This document shows positions 1 through 6,547 of a DNA stretch of 6,619 nt, piece after piece. The position numbers and the translations under genes are program-made. Under the pieces are notes generated by a model. That model made no database searches. It worked only from the letters and a program-made list of their open reading frames with translations, and was not told the DNA's origin. The stretch is taken from assembly GCA_025963615.1 (NCBI GenBank), contig JAOQAL010000505.1:1-6619 (forward strand), written 5' to 3'. This DNA is from Chitinophagaceae bacterium. GTDB taxonomy: Bacteria > Bacteroidota > Bacteroidia > Chitinophagales > Chitinophagaceae. Position 1 is the first letter of the stretch, and each line of letters starts with the position of its first letter.

Positions 1-1761
1 TCGAAGATCAATTTTTGCCTCGCACAACGGACACCCGATGATGTCCCAACAACCGGCATTGTAAGATCGGTCACAACCAAAACCTCTTTTTCAAATACGG
101 ATAATGAATCGGTAAAACACGCCGCGCTGGGAGGTGTCGATGCCTGGGATGTTGATAGATATCTCAATGTATGGGTATGCGACATGTCGAATGATCTTTT
201 GGGCTATGGAACATTCCCGGACGCCGGCCCGTCAAACGAACAAGGTGCAGTAATTGATTTTGCGTGTATCCCCGGCGGAAGCCTGACTGGCTACAACGGA
301 GGCAAAACGCTTACTCATGAAATCGGACATTACTTTAATCTTTATCATATCTGGGGTGATGATAATGGCGCCTGCACCGGAACTGACTATGTAGACGATA
401 CTCCCAACCAGGCAAATTCAACATCAAGTTGTCCAACAGGCGTACAGACAGATGCCTGTTCGACTGTTGCTCCGGGTTTTCTCTATGAGGATTATATGGA
501 TTACACGGGTGACAATTGCCTTGTCATGTTTACTGTTGAACAAGTTGCCCGTATGGAAGCGGCACTAAACTTATACCGTCCTTCCTTACTAACTTCAAAT
601 GGTTGTGTGCCGGTGAACCTGCAAAATTATGATGCACAGCCACGCTTTATCAACAATCCTCCTCAACGTATCTGTGATGCAGCATTCACACCGGCAGTAA
701 CTATTTTTAATAAAGGTTCAGTCACACTGACTTCCTTAACCATTAATGCAACAATTGATAATGGCGCGGTAGCTACAACTAATTGGACCGGCTCCCTGGC
801 CAGTCTTTCTTCTTCAGTTGTTACATTAACTAGCATGACTATGCCTGTTGGAAATCACATACTTACCGTTTACACCAACAACCCGAATGGCACCCCTGAC
901 CAAAATACTTCCAATGATACGCTGACCACTTCGATCATGTACTTTCCTCCCGTCGACCCCCCATTAAGTGAAAGCTTCGAGGGCCCAACGTTTCCACCCG
1001 ACGGGTGGGATATCGTAAATGAAGACAAATTGCTGACCTGGCAAAAAATAACCGGTTATGCGAAGACGGGTAACCACTCAGTTTATAAAGACAACATTCA
1101 TGACAATCTGGTCGGCCAGCGAGATTATTTACGGTTGCCGACTATAAATTTGGGAACAGCGGATTCCGCATTTATCAGTTTCCAGGTGGCTGCAGCGGTT
1201 TATTCAGATCCGGCTACTACCGGCAATCCATTTGATACCTTACAGGTATTGGTCAGTAAAGACTGCGGTCAGACTTATACCAGTATTTACAAAAAATGGG
1301 GCGCTGATCTTATCACGCGACAGGGCGCTACCACAAATGAATTCTTTCCAACCAGCAATGAATGGAGAAAAGATTCAATTGATATCAGCGCTTATCTATC
1401 GCAGGGAAATATCCTGCTGGCGTTTCAGAATACGACAGAATATGAGAATAATATATTCCTTGATGACATCAACGTCCGCACGGTAACGGTGAACCCCAAC
1501 CTAAAAATGAAAGGATATCTGGTAACGCCCAATCCAACCAATGGACAGGTTACCATTCAGTTTTATCCACAACCTGTCGACCTGAAGGGAATAGTGATCT
1601 TTTCATCGTTGGGTCAAAAAGTAGCAGAAACCAGTATTGCAACCGGCCAGGCCAATAATTATTACACCTATGATTTGAGTCGCGATGCGCCGGGAGTATA
1701 TATAATACGGGCATTTTTCACAGACAGGACCATTACGAAAAAAATAGTCCTGGTTCGATAA
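1..1761 (+). CDS. Secreted M43 family (cytophagalysin/pappalysin-like) zinc metalloprotease with T9SS sorting domain, 5'-truncated by the window edge
   Basis: The reading frame is open from base 1, so the ATG at 184 is internal and the true start, signal peptide and any propeptide lie outside the window. In the 586 visible residues, the first 60 or so already carry family hallmarks (INFCLAQR, then GGVDAWD and RYLNVWVCD). The zinc site HEIGHYFNLYH is at about residues 106-116, with its three His ligands and the catalytic Glu. The Met-turn YMDYTGD is at about 165-171 and is followed by MFT-x-EQ-x-x-RM. These features are typical of M43 proteases, which are extracellular peptidases. After the catalytic domain come a CARDB-like beta-sandwich (about 211-313, inferred from its pattern), a jelly-roll/MAM-like region beginning SESFEG and ending FLDDINV (about 322-494), and a C-terminal T9SS type A sorting domain (about 506-586, TPNPTNGQ to KKIVLVR). 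The protein is therefore probably exported across the outer membrane and cell-attached or released. Its substrate cannot be read from sequence. It converges with the phosphohexomutase gene. Confidence 0.93.
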   Translation, partial: SKINFCLAQRTPDDVPTTGIVRSVTTKTSFSNTDNESVKHAALGGVDAWDVDRYLNVWVCDMSNDLLGYGTFPDAGPSNEQGAVIDFACIPGGSLTGYNGGKTLTHEIGHYFNLYHIWGDDNGACTGTDYVDDTPNQANSTSSCPTGVQTDACSTVAPGFLYEDYMDYTGDNCLVMFTVEQVARMEAALNLYRPSLLTSNGCVPVNLQNYDAQPRFINNPPQRICDAAFTPAVTIFNKGSVTLTSLTINATIDNGAVATTNWTGSLASLSSSVVTLTSMTMPVGNHILTVYTNNPNGTPDQNTSNDTLTTSIMYFPPVDPPLSESFEGPTFPPDGWDIVNEDKLLTWQKITGYAKTGNHSVYKDNIHDNLVGQRDYLRLPTINLGTADSAFISFQVAAAVYSDPATTGNPFDTLQVLVSKDCGQTYTSIYKKWGADLITRQGATTNEFFPTSNEWRKDSIDISAYLSQGNILLAFQNTTEYENNIFLDDINVRTVTVNPNLKMKGYLVTPNPTNGQVTIQFYPQPVDLKGIVIFSSLGQKVAETSIATGQANNYYTYDLSRDAPGVYIIRAFFTDRTITKKIVLVR

Positions 1762-1948
1762 CCTGTATAAAGTTTATAAGATCTGTCGACTGGACATTTT
1801 GCAGTATCATGGAAATGCCCATGCACCGGTTAACACAAACATTTCTTTCGCTGGAACGAAAAGGCCTGAATTACCAGCCAATACCCTTACTATACCGGAG
1901 GAATAATATCAGGATCTTACGACAATTTATACAGCGGGAATTCTCCCA

Positions 1949-3673
1949 TTATAAATTCATGTCTTTAATTATCCGCTGAATTTTTTCATCCAGCTGTTTC
2001 CAGGCATTTTCAAATTCTGATGCACTGCTTATTTTTGTATTCACTGTAAAATAAAATTTGATCTTAGGTTCCGTACCAGATGGCCTTGCAGATATTTTTG
2101 TTCCATCACCCAGTAAAAATTGCAACACATTGGATTGTGGCAAATCGATCTTCCAGTGATCCCCGGTCTTTAAATCTTTCCCAACCTGTTTTTCGTAATC
2201 CAGTAATTGAGTTACCTCGGCACCTCCTAAAACTTTGGGCGGATTGCTGCGGTACCCTTCCATCATCGCTGCTATTTGTTGTTGTCCATCCATTCCTTTT
2301 TTCGTAATAGAAATCAATTGCTCTTTATACAAACCAAACTGAACGTATAAATCAATTAATTTCTGGTAAAGGCTCTTGCCTTTCTCTTTTTCATAAGCAG
2401 CCATTTCACAAAGTAAAGCCACCGCGCTTACGGCATCCTTATCCCGGATTTTATCTCCTATCATCAAACCAAAACTTTCCTCACCCCCAATTACATAGTT
2501 TTCTTTGCCTTCTTTTTCCCTGATCATTTCGGCGATATACTTAAAGCCGGTAAGAACATTATAACAGGCAATCCCCTGTTTTTTTGCGATGGTATCAATC
2601 AGGTCAGTGGTAACAATAGTTTTAATTACCATGTCATTGGGTCTTGCAATACCTTTTGTTTTTCTTGCTTCAATCAAATAATTAAATGCAAGTACAGCAG
2701 TCTGGTTGCCATTCATTAATACCCAATTGCCACTATTATCTTTTACACCAATACCCACCCGGTCAGCGTCCGGATCGGTGCCCAGCAAAATATCCGCATT
2801 GAGTTCTTTTGCTTTTTTCAGTCCAATACTCATCGTCTCGCTTTCTTCCGGGTTCGGATATATTACGGTTGGAAAATTGCCGTTCGGCTCGCTTTGCTCT
2901 TCTACAATCGAAACGTTCGTAAAACCAAAAATCTTTAACACCTGTGGCACCAGGGTAATACCCGTACCATGAATAGGGGTATAAACAATTTTGAGATCGT
3001 GCTGCTTTACAATAACATCCGGATATACACTCAATCCTTTTACCATATTGATATATGCATCATCAACTTCCTTCCCGATCATGGTAATATTCGCTTCTCC
3101 CCCACTCCATTTTACCTCATCGGTTGAACCGATTTTATCTACTTGTTTAATAACATTCTTATCGTGTGGTGGCACCAGTTGCCCGCCATCTGTCCAGTAC
3201 GCTTTATAACCATTATACTCTTTCGGATTATGAGAGGCGGTACAAACCACACCTCCCTGGCATTTGAAATGGCGTATAGCAAAAGAAAGCTCTGGCGTTG
3301 GGCGCAGACTATCAAATAAAAAAACCTTAATTCCATTAGCTCCAAAAACGTTGGCGACGGTTTCAGCAAAGAAACGGCCATTGTTGCGGCTGTCATGGGC
3401 AATAGCTACTCTGACCTCTTCGTTGGGAAAACTTTGTTTCAGATAATTGGCGTAACCCTGCGTTGCAATTCCAACGGTATATTTATTCATCCTGTTGGTG
3501 CCCACCCCCATCAAACCCCGCAACCCACCGGTACCAAATTCAAGATTACGGTAAAAAGCATCTGCCAATTCATCCGGATTTTCTTTTTCCAAACGGATTA
3601 TCTCTTCTTTTGTAGCCTGGTCATAATTTCCGTTAAGCCAGCTATTTACTTTAGCTTGTATGGCAGCATCCAT
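1949..3673 (-). CDS. Alpha-D-phosphohexomutase (phosphoglucomutase/phosphomannomutase)
   Basis: This is a complete 574-residue cytoplasmic enzyme of the phosphohexomutase superfamily, which interconverts the 1- and 6-phosphates of glucose or mannose through a phosphoserine intermediate and links glycolysis to polysaccharide and nucleotide-sugar synthesis. All four active-site elements are present. TASHNP carries the phosphoacceptor Ser147. The metal loop DPDADR is at 300-305 with Asp300, 302 and 304. The sugar-binding loop GGEES is at 396-400. The phosphate-binding loop RPSGTEPK is at 530-537. FGTGGLRG near residues 46-53 is the usual N-terminal motif. Length fits the long PGM/PMM2-like group common in Bacteroidota (about 570-580). 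The ATG at 3673 gives the expected N-terminus, an amphipathic helix ahead of FGTGG; no strong Shine-Dalgarno precedes it. No residues appear missing. Preference for glucose or mannose cannot be decided from sequence, so no symbol is given. Confidence 0.96.
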   Translation of the reverse strand: MDAAIQAKVNSWLNGNYDQATKEEIIRLEKENPDELADAFYRNLEFGTGGLRGLMGVGTNRMNKYTVGIATQGYANYLKQSFPNEEVRVAIAHDSRNNGRFFAETVANVFGANGIKVFLFDSLRPTPELSFAIRHFKCQGGVVCTASHNPKEYNGYKAYWTDGGQLVPPHDKNVIKQVDKIGSTDEVKWSGGEANITMIGKEVDDAYINMVKGLSVYPDVIVKQHDLKIVYTPIHGTGITLVPQVLKIFGFTNVSIVEEQSEPNGNFPTVIYPNPEESETMSIGLKKAKELNADILLGTDPDADRVGIGVKDNSGNWVLMNGNQTAVLAFNYLIEARKTKGIARPNDMVIKTIVTTDLIDTIAKKQGIACYNVLTGFKYIAEMIREKEGKENYVIGGEESFGLMIGDKIRDKDAVSAVALLCEMAAYEKEKGKSLYQKLIDLYVQFGLYKEQLISITKKGMDGQQQIAAMMEGYRSNPPKVLGGAEVTQLLDYEKQVGKDLKTGDHWKIDLPQSNVLQFLLGDGTKISARPSGTEPKIKFYFTVNTKISSASEFENAWKQLDEKIQRIIKDMNL

Positions 3674-3691
3674 AGATCTGTATTTTATATT

Positions 3692-3726
3692 TAAAACTAA
3701 ATTCGTTAAGATTGAGAATATTACAA
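3692..3726 (-). promoter_or_regulatory. Possible Bacteroidota-type promoter for the phosphohexomutase gene
   Basis: Reading the minus strand, TAGTTTTA (3699-3692) matches five of the six fixed positions of the Bacteroidota -7 consensus TAnnTTTG. A TTG at 3726-3724 could serve as the -33 element. The spacer of 24 bp is slightly longer than usual, and AT-rich intergenic DNA gives such matches by chance. It would place transcription start only about a dozen bases before the ATG. Confidence 0.2.
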
Positions 3727-3774
3727 AATGAGAAGTAATATTTAATGTAAATTAGCCACAAATTAGCGTCTGCA

Positions 3775-3945
3775 ATGAAAACATCAGGCATAAAGAAAAA
3801 TATCCATAAAGCTGTTGATAAAATTGACGACGAGAGTTTGCCGGAAAACGTCCATTCATTTCCTGAAATTCAATTAACAGCCAGCGATGGCCTTAGAAGA
3901 ACTTCTTTCCGGGTACCAGTAAAAAAAATTCTTACCGGCTATTGA
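3775..3945 (+). CDS. Possible small protein, 56 residues, unknown function
   Basis: An ATG-started frame in the gap between the divergent mutase and DUF2279 genes encodes 56 residues. The N-terminal half is charged and helix-like (IKKNIHKAVDKIDDESL). From memory, this resembles the start of short addiction-module or antitoxin-like proteins common in Bacteroidota, where a run like IKK-x-(I/L)H-x-A(V/I)D-x-I-x-D-(E/D) is followed by helical sequence. Here the second half (from about residue 27) does not continue that pattern and ends in a basic tail (RVPVKKILTGY), so the gene could be a decayed or truncated remnant. No toxin gene is adjacent, and no signal peptide or membrane segment is visible. 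There is no clear Shine-Dalgarno, which is uninformative in this phylum. It could also be a chance ORF within a leader region. Confidence 0.35.
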   Translation: MKTSGIKKNIHKAVDKIDDESLPENVHSFPEIQLTASDGLRRTSFRVPVKKILTGY

Positions 3946-3971
3946 TGGACCTGCAACAACTTGTTACTTTG
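3942..3971 (+). promoter_or_regulatory. Possible Bacteroidota-type promoter for the DUF2279 gene
   Basis: TTG at 3942-3944 and TTACTTTG at 3964-3971 are separated by 19 bp. They fit the -33 TTG and -7 TAnnTTTG arrangement except for one base in the -7 box. Transcription would begin near 3978, leaving a leader of roughly 55 bases that contains the palindrome at 4003-4016. The site overlaps the end of the 56-residue ORF. Motif matching alone supports it. Confidence 0.25.
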
Positions 3972-4002
3972 TTTTTCACAGCAGCCGCCACCTCCCTGGA
4001 AA

Positions 4003-4016
4003 TTTAAGCGCTTAAA
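4003..4016. promoter_or_regulatory. Perfect 14-bp palindrome ahead of the DUF2279 gene (operator candidate)
   Basis: TTTAAGCGCTTAAA is a perfect palindrome ending 17 bp before the TTG start codon. Its half-sites TTTAAGC abut with no spacer, as in binding sites for small dimeric regulators. As RNA it would form only a five-pair stem with a GCGC loop, so DNA binding is the likelier role if it is functional. No regulator can be assigned. Confidence 0.3.
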
Positions 4017-4033
4017 AAATAATTGAACACATT

Positions 4034-5008
4034 TTGAAGAAATGCTCCTTAATTATATTATTCTGCGCCGGGCTTCATGAGTTGACTTTTTCTCAAGATA
4101 CATTATTAGCAAACCCATTGGTGATCAGGCATAGCAATATGCACAGAATGTCTGATAGCCTTGCCCGTAAAAACCGGGTCTATCTTATCACGGCGATCAA
4201 TATCGTAGGATACGGAGGTTCGTTGCTCGCATTAAACCAGGCTTGGTATGCAAACTATCCCCGCAGTTCCTTTCATTTTTTTAATGATAATGGGGAATGG
4301 ATGCAGATGGACAAAGTTGGACATGGGTGGGCCGCCTACAATGCCGGAAAGTCATCAGCTGCTATGTGGAGGTGGGCAGGCTTATCGCAAAAAAAAGCGG
4401 CATTGATTGGAGGTCTCAGTGGTGCGGCTTATTTAACAGTAGTTGAAATTTTAGATGGCTTCTCTTCCCAATGGGGATTTAGCTGGGGCGACATGATGGT
4501 CAATGTGCTGGGCTCAGGACTTTTTACCTCGCAGGAATTAGGATGGAAAGAACAACGTATCCAGTATAAATTTTCATTTCATCGCAATACTTATGATGAT
4601 CCGCTGCTCGATGGAAGAGCCGATCAATTGTTTGGCAAAAGTTGGTATGAAAGAATGCTGAAAGATTATAATGCACAAACTTATTGGTTCAGTGCCAATC
4701 TAAAATCGTTCTTTAAAGAAAGCAGATTACCAGCCTGGCTGAATGTAGCTGTTGGTTATGGTGCCGATGGCATGTTTGGAGGTTATGAAAATAAATGGAT
4801 GGATGGCTCGGGTAATGAGGTGACCCGCTATGATATTCATAGGAAAAGACAGTTTTACCTGGCACCTGATATCGATTTCACAAAAATAAAAACCAACAAA
4901 AAGTGGTTGAAGACGGCATTTTATTTTTTAAATACCTTTAAATGTCCGGCACCCGCCTTAATGATGGATTCCAAAGGAAAAGTCAAGGCGTATGCCCTGT
5001 ATTTTTAA
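4034..5008 (+). CDS. DUF2279 family exported protein (YfiM-like)
   Basis: This 324-residue protein starts at TTG 4034. The frame is closed by a TAA at 4013, and no ATG or GTG lies between. This start gives a proper signal peptide: KK, then a hydrophobic stretch SLIILFCAGL, then a likely signal peptidase I cut near TFS-QD at residues 19-22. Starting at Met36 would destroy it. There is no convincing lipobox, so it is probably periplasmic or membrane-associated rather than a lipoprotein. The DUF2279 core is at about 45-170: a hydrophobic segment (VYLITAINIVGYGGSLLAL), MDKVGHGWAAYNAG with conserved Asp93, Lys94 and His97, a second hydrophobic segment ending VEILDG (Glu138, Asp141), and GFSWGDMMVNVLG. 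The YfiM-like group is described only as a predicted periplasmic or lipoprotein family, with no established function. Residues 171-324 form an additional C-terminal region, rich in aromatic residues and ending ALYF, that might pair with the membrane. It looks monocistronic. Confidence 0.85.
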   Translation: MKKCSLIILFCAGLHELTFSQDTLLANPLVIRHSNMHRMSDSLARKNRVYLITAINIVGYGGSLLALNQAWYANYPRSSFHFFNDNGEWMQMDKVGHGWAAYNAGKSSAAMWRWAGLSQKKAALIGGLSGAAYLTVVEILDGFSSQWGFSWGDMMVNVLGSGLFTSQELGWKEQRIQYKFSFHRNTYDDPLLDGRADQLFGKSWYERMLKDYNAQTYWFSANLKSFFKESRLPAWLNVAVGYGADGMFGGYENKWMDGSGNEVTRYDIHRKRQFYLAPDIDFTKIKTNKKWLKTAFYFLNTFKCPAPALMMDSKGKVKAYALYF

Positions 5009-5017
5009 GTATTCCTT

Positions 5018-5040
5018 AATAATCACTGTCATTATTTTAT
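5018..5040. terminator. Weak AT-only hairpin between convergent genes
   Basis: AATAAT (5018-5023) and ATTATT (5031-5036) can pair around a seven-base loop, and the right arm is followed by a T-rich stretch. It lies in the 23-bp gap between the DUF2279 gene and the minus-strand small gene and overlaps the latter's stop codon. The all-A/T stem is marginal, so a terminator role is tentative. Confidence 0.15.
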
Positions 5041-5430
5041 TTCATTTTCTCTTACTTTAATAATCGCATCCAGGTTAACCGGCAGCCATTCATTCATCCA
5101 AAGCTGAACCAGGCAGCCGCCATTTTTATACTTTTTTATAAATGAGGACACCTGTCCATTTTCATTCTGACCAAGGATACTATCAATTTCCTTTGCATCC
5201 AGTCCGAAATTGAAAACCCAGGAATCCGGCAAACCATATTCTTTGCCTTTATCGGTAGGAAAGCCAGGAAATAAACCACCAAAAGCCCGTGTATCATTAC
5301 TTCCTTAATGAATACCCAAGACGGAATCATTGATAACGCGGTTCTGTAAAGAGGAAGAATGCCGGGCTACCGCATGTTGGGAAAAAAACTGAAAAAAAAT
5401 TGCAGCTAACCCACAGGCTTTATTAATCAT
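5032..5430 (-). pseudogene. Small secreted protein gene interrupted by an in-frame TAA (codon 42)
   Basis: Reading the minus strand from ATG 5430 gives MINKACGLAAIFFQFF followed by SQHAVA-RH. This is a good signal peptide: one Lys, a hydrophobic core and an AVA-type cleavage site near residue 22. The frame continues to codon 41 (SVLGIH), meets TAA at 5307-5305, then resumes in the same frame with protein-like sequence (GSNDTRAFGGLFPGFP, GLPDSWVFNFGLDAKEIDS, a Lys/Gly-rich KKYKNGG segment, QLWMNEWLPVNLDAII) to the final TAA at 5034-5032. That is 131 sense codons around one stop. CAA to TAA would be the simplest cause. I do not recognise the family. The start lies 14 bp beyond the response regulator stop codon on the same strand, suggesting an operon. 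Alternatives are a 41-residue secreted peptide plus an unrelated downstream frame, a 66-residue product from TTG 5232, or a sequencing error in an intact gene. Confidence 0.6.
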
Positions 5431-5444
5431 ACAGAGAGGGAATT

Positions 5445-6191
5445 TTAAATTTCATTCATCCAGCGACGGAAATAGGGAGCCGTTTCCTGGCTTACGATTA
5501 TTAAATGATCGGCGAAAGGAATGACAAGATCAACCGTCAGTTTTACTTTTTCGTAGGATTTATAACCCCTGATATATTCCGCATTAATGATGTACTGTCT
5601 GTTGACACGAAAAAAGCCGGCACCTTTCAACTCTTCATCCAGTTCAGAAAGATTTTTATCACAGACATATTTCTTCCCTTCTTTGTCAATGGTATAAATA
5701 ATTTTATCTTCTGTATAAAACAGGACAATATCTTCCAGCTTCAGCGAGACATTCATCGTGCCTCTCCTTACAATAAGCCTTTTTTTTGCTTTGGCAAAAG
5801 ATTCAAAAAACTTCTGTCGTCCTGCGAAATGCTGATCAAACATTTTATATTTATTCAGCACCTTTAACAGGTCTTTATCTTCAACAGGTTTCAACAGGTA
5901 ATCTATGCCATTGTGCTCAAATGCATTTACGATAAACCGGTCAAATGCCGTAATGAAAATTACAGGAACCCGGCACGACACCTTATTGAAAATATCAAAA
6001 GAAAGACCATCGGGCAACTGGATATCTGACAAAATAAGATCCGGATTAGGGTGCTCAGTAAAATAAATGATACTTTCCTCGACCGACATCAAGGTAGCTA
6101 TTATCTCCACCTCATTGGATAAGGCCGTAAGCCGGTTCCGCAGTTCCTCGGCAACTAATCTTTCATCTTCAATTACAACAATGCGTATCAT
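5445..6191 (-). CDS. LytTR family two-component response regulator
   Basis: The 248-residue protein has an N-terminal receiver domain (about 1-118) and a C-terminal LytTR DNA-binding domain (about 138-245), which is the normal length and order. Receiver residues are intact: acidic pair Glu8/Asp9 (IEDE), phosphoacceptor Asp56 in LILSDIQLPDG, Thr81 in FITA, and Lys101 in LLKPV. The LytTR part shows RLIVRRG, then LEDIVLFYTEDKIIYTI, and the signature FFRVNRQYIINAEYIRGY. It should be a phosphorylation-controlled cytoplasmic transcription factor binding direct or inverted repeats near target promoters. In Bacteroidota the partner is usually a 7TM-, TPR- or YpdA-like histidine kinase next door, but none is present on either side here. 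It is followed 14 bp later by the small secreted-protein gene, a possible target or partner. ATG 6191 is chosen because MIRIVVIEDE is the standard receiver start. No Shine-Dalgarno is seen. Confidence 0.95.
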   Translation of the reverse strand: MIRIVVIEDERLVAEELRNRLTALSNEVEIIATLMSVEESIIYFTEHPNPDLILSDIQLPDGLSFDIFNKVSCRVPVIFITAFDRFIVNAFEHNGIDYLLKPVEDKDLLKVLNKYKMFDQHFAGRQKFFESFAKAKKRLIVRRGTMNVSLKLEDIVLFYTEDKIIYTIDKEGKKYVCDKNLSELDEELKGAGFFRVNRQYIINAEYIRGYKSYEKVKLTVDLVIPFADHLIIVSQETAPYFRRWMNEI

Positions 6192-6243
6192 AGAAAATAA
6201 CGATAAAACAACAATGACTGTAAATTAAAATTATAGACCGGAG

Positions 6244-6263
6244 AGCAGTTGTCATAAACTGCT
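6244..6263. promoter_or_regulatory. Inverted repeat upstream of the response regulator
   Basis: AGCAGTT (6244-6250) and AACTGCT (6257-6263) are perfect inverted arms around a six-base spacer, 53-72 bp ahead of the response regulator start. On the minus strand a -7-like TAATTTTA (6233-6226) lies downstream, so the repeat would sit near the -33 region, a sensible place for an operator, possibly for autoregulation. On the plus strand the arms are followed by TTATTATTT, so it could instead act as a weak terminator, but no plus-strand gene ends nearby. Confidence 0.35.
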
Positions 6264-6288
6264 TTATTATTTAAGAAAATTCTAAGGT

Positions 6289-6360
6289 ATTCTCTGTGCC
6301 TACGTGTCCCTGTGCCGCTGTGTTTCAAAACATTTAACCTCTAAAATGCCTATGTAATAA
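6289..6360 (+). repeat. 72-bp direct repeat, copy 1
   Basis: This copy matches 6548-6619 at 69 of 72 bases without gaps. It starts ATTCTCTGTGCC and ends GTAATAA. Its first half contains two 16-bp sub-units, CTCTGTGCCTACGTGT and CCCTGTGCCGCTGTGT, with 12 of 16 bases shared. On the minus strand it reads as the low-complexity peptide string ETQRHRDT. CTCTGTGCC/CGTGTC-type intergenic repeats of this kind are familiar from many bacterial genomes, so this is probably a dispersed element rather than a gene. Confidence 0.9.
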
Positions 6361-6380
6361 TTTGACTTCTGGGTTATGGG

Positions 6381-6427
6381 AGGCATAAAATACAATTTTG
6401 GAACACTAAGACACCGAGGCACAGAGT
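6381..6427 (-). repeat. Diverged inverted copy of the 72-bp repeat
   Basis: On the minus strand this stretch is collinear with the 72-bp repeat in three blocks. Bases 6426-6410 match 6292-6308 at 15 of 17. Bases 6406-6396 match 6320-6330 at 10 of 11. Bases 6386-6381 match ATGCCT at 6346-6351. The first spacer is 8 bp shorter, mainly because the second sub-unit is missing. Copy 1 and this copy could fold into a long imperfect hairpin. Confidence 0.6.
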
Positions 6428-6458
6428 CACGGAGGACGACTAAGATTATAAGTTTGGA

Positions 6459-6479
6459 AGTTTCGGGTTTCCGAAAACT
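6459..6479. repeat. Short stem-loop inside the repeat cluster
   Basis: TTTCGG (6461-6466) and CCGAAA (6471-6476) pair perfectly around GTTT. The stem extends by AG/CT with a one-base bulge. No T-run follows on either strand, so it is not a convincing terminator. It may be part of the repeat element. Confidence 0.4.
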
Positions 6480-6547
6480 AAAGCCCACCTCAATTGATCG
6501 AAGGGTTCCTGAACTTTTGAACTAATAAACTTCTAAACGCTAAAGAC

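Noticed and set aside
1808..1823. CATGG/CCATG hairpin downstream of the protease gene as a terminator
   Set aside because: The stem has only five pairs and no T-run follows. No convincing terminator was found in 1762-1948.
1809..1979. 56-codon plus-strand frame between the protease and mutase genes
   Set aside because: It is basic and low in recognisable features, overlaps the mutase 3' end in antisense, and has no start context or domain. Most likely chance.
3945..4007. 20-codon ORF overlapping the stop of the 56-residue ORF
   Set aside because: Too short to support without homology; the overlap alone is weak evidence.
5136..5330. 64-residue minus-strand frame
   Set aside because: It overlaps the read-through frame of the small secreted-protein gene in another phase. 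That frame has the signal peptide and better protein-like composition.
5505..5867. 120-residue plus-strand frame
   Set aside because: Antisense shadow of the well-supported response regulator gene.
6300..6488. 62-residue minus-strand frame with GTG start
   Set aside because: It lies wholly in the repeat cluster and ends in repeat-encoded low-complexity residues.
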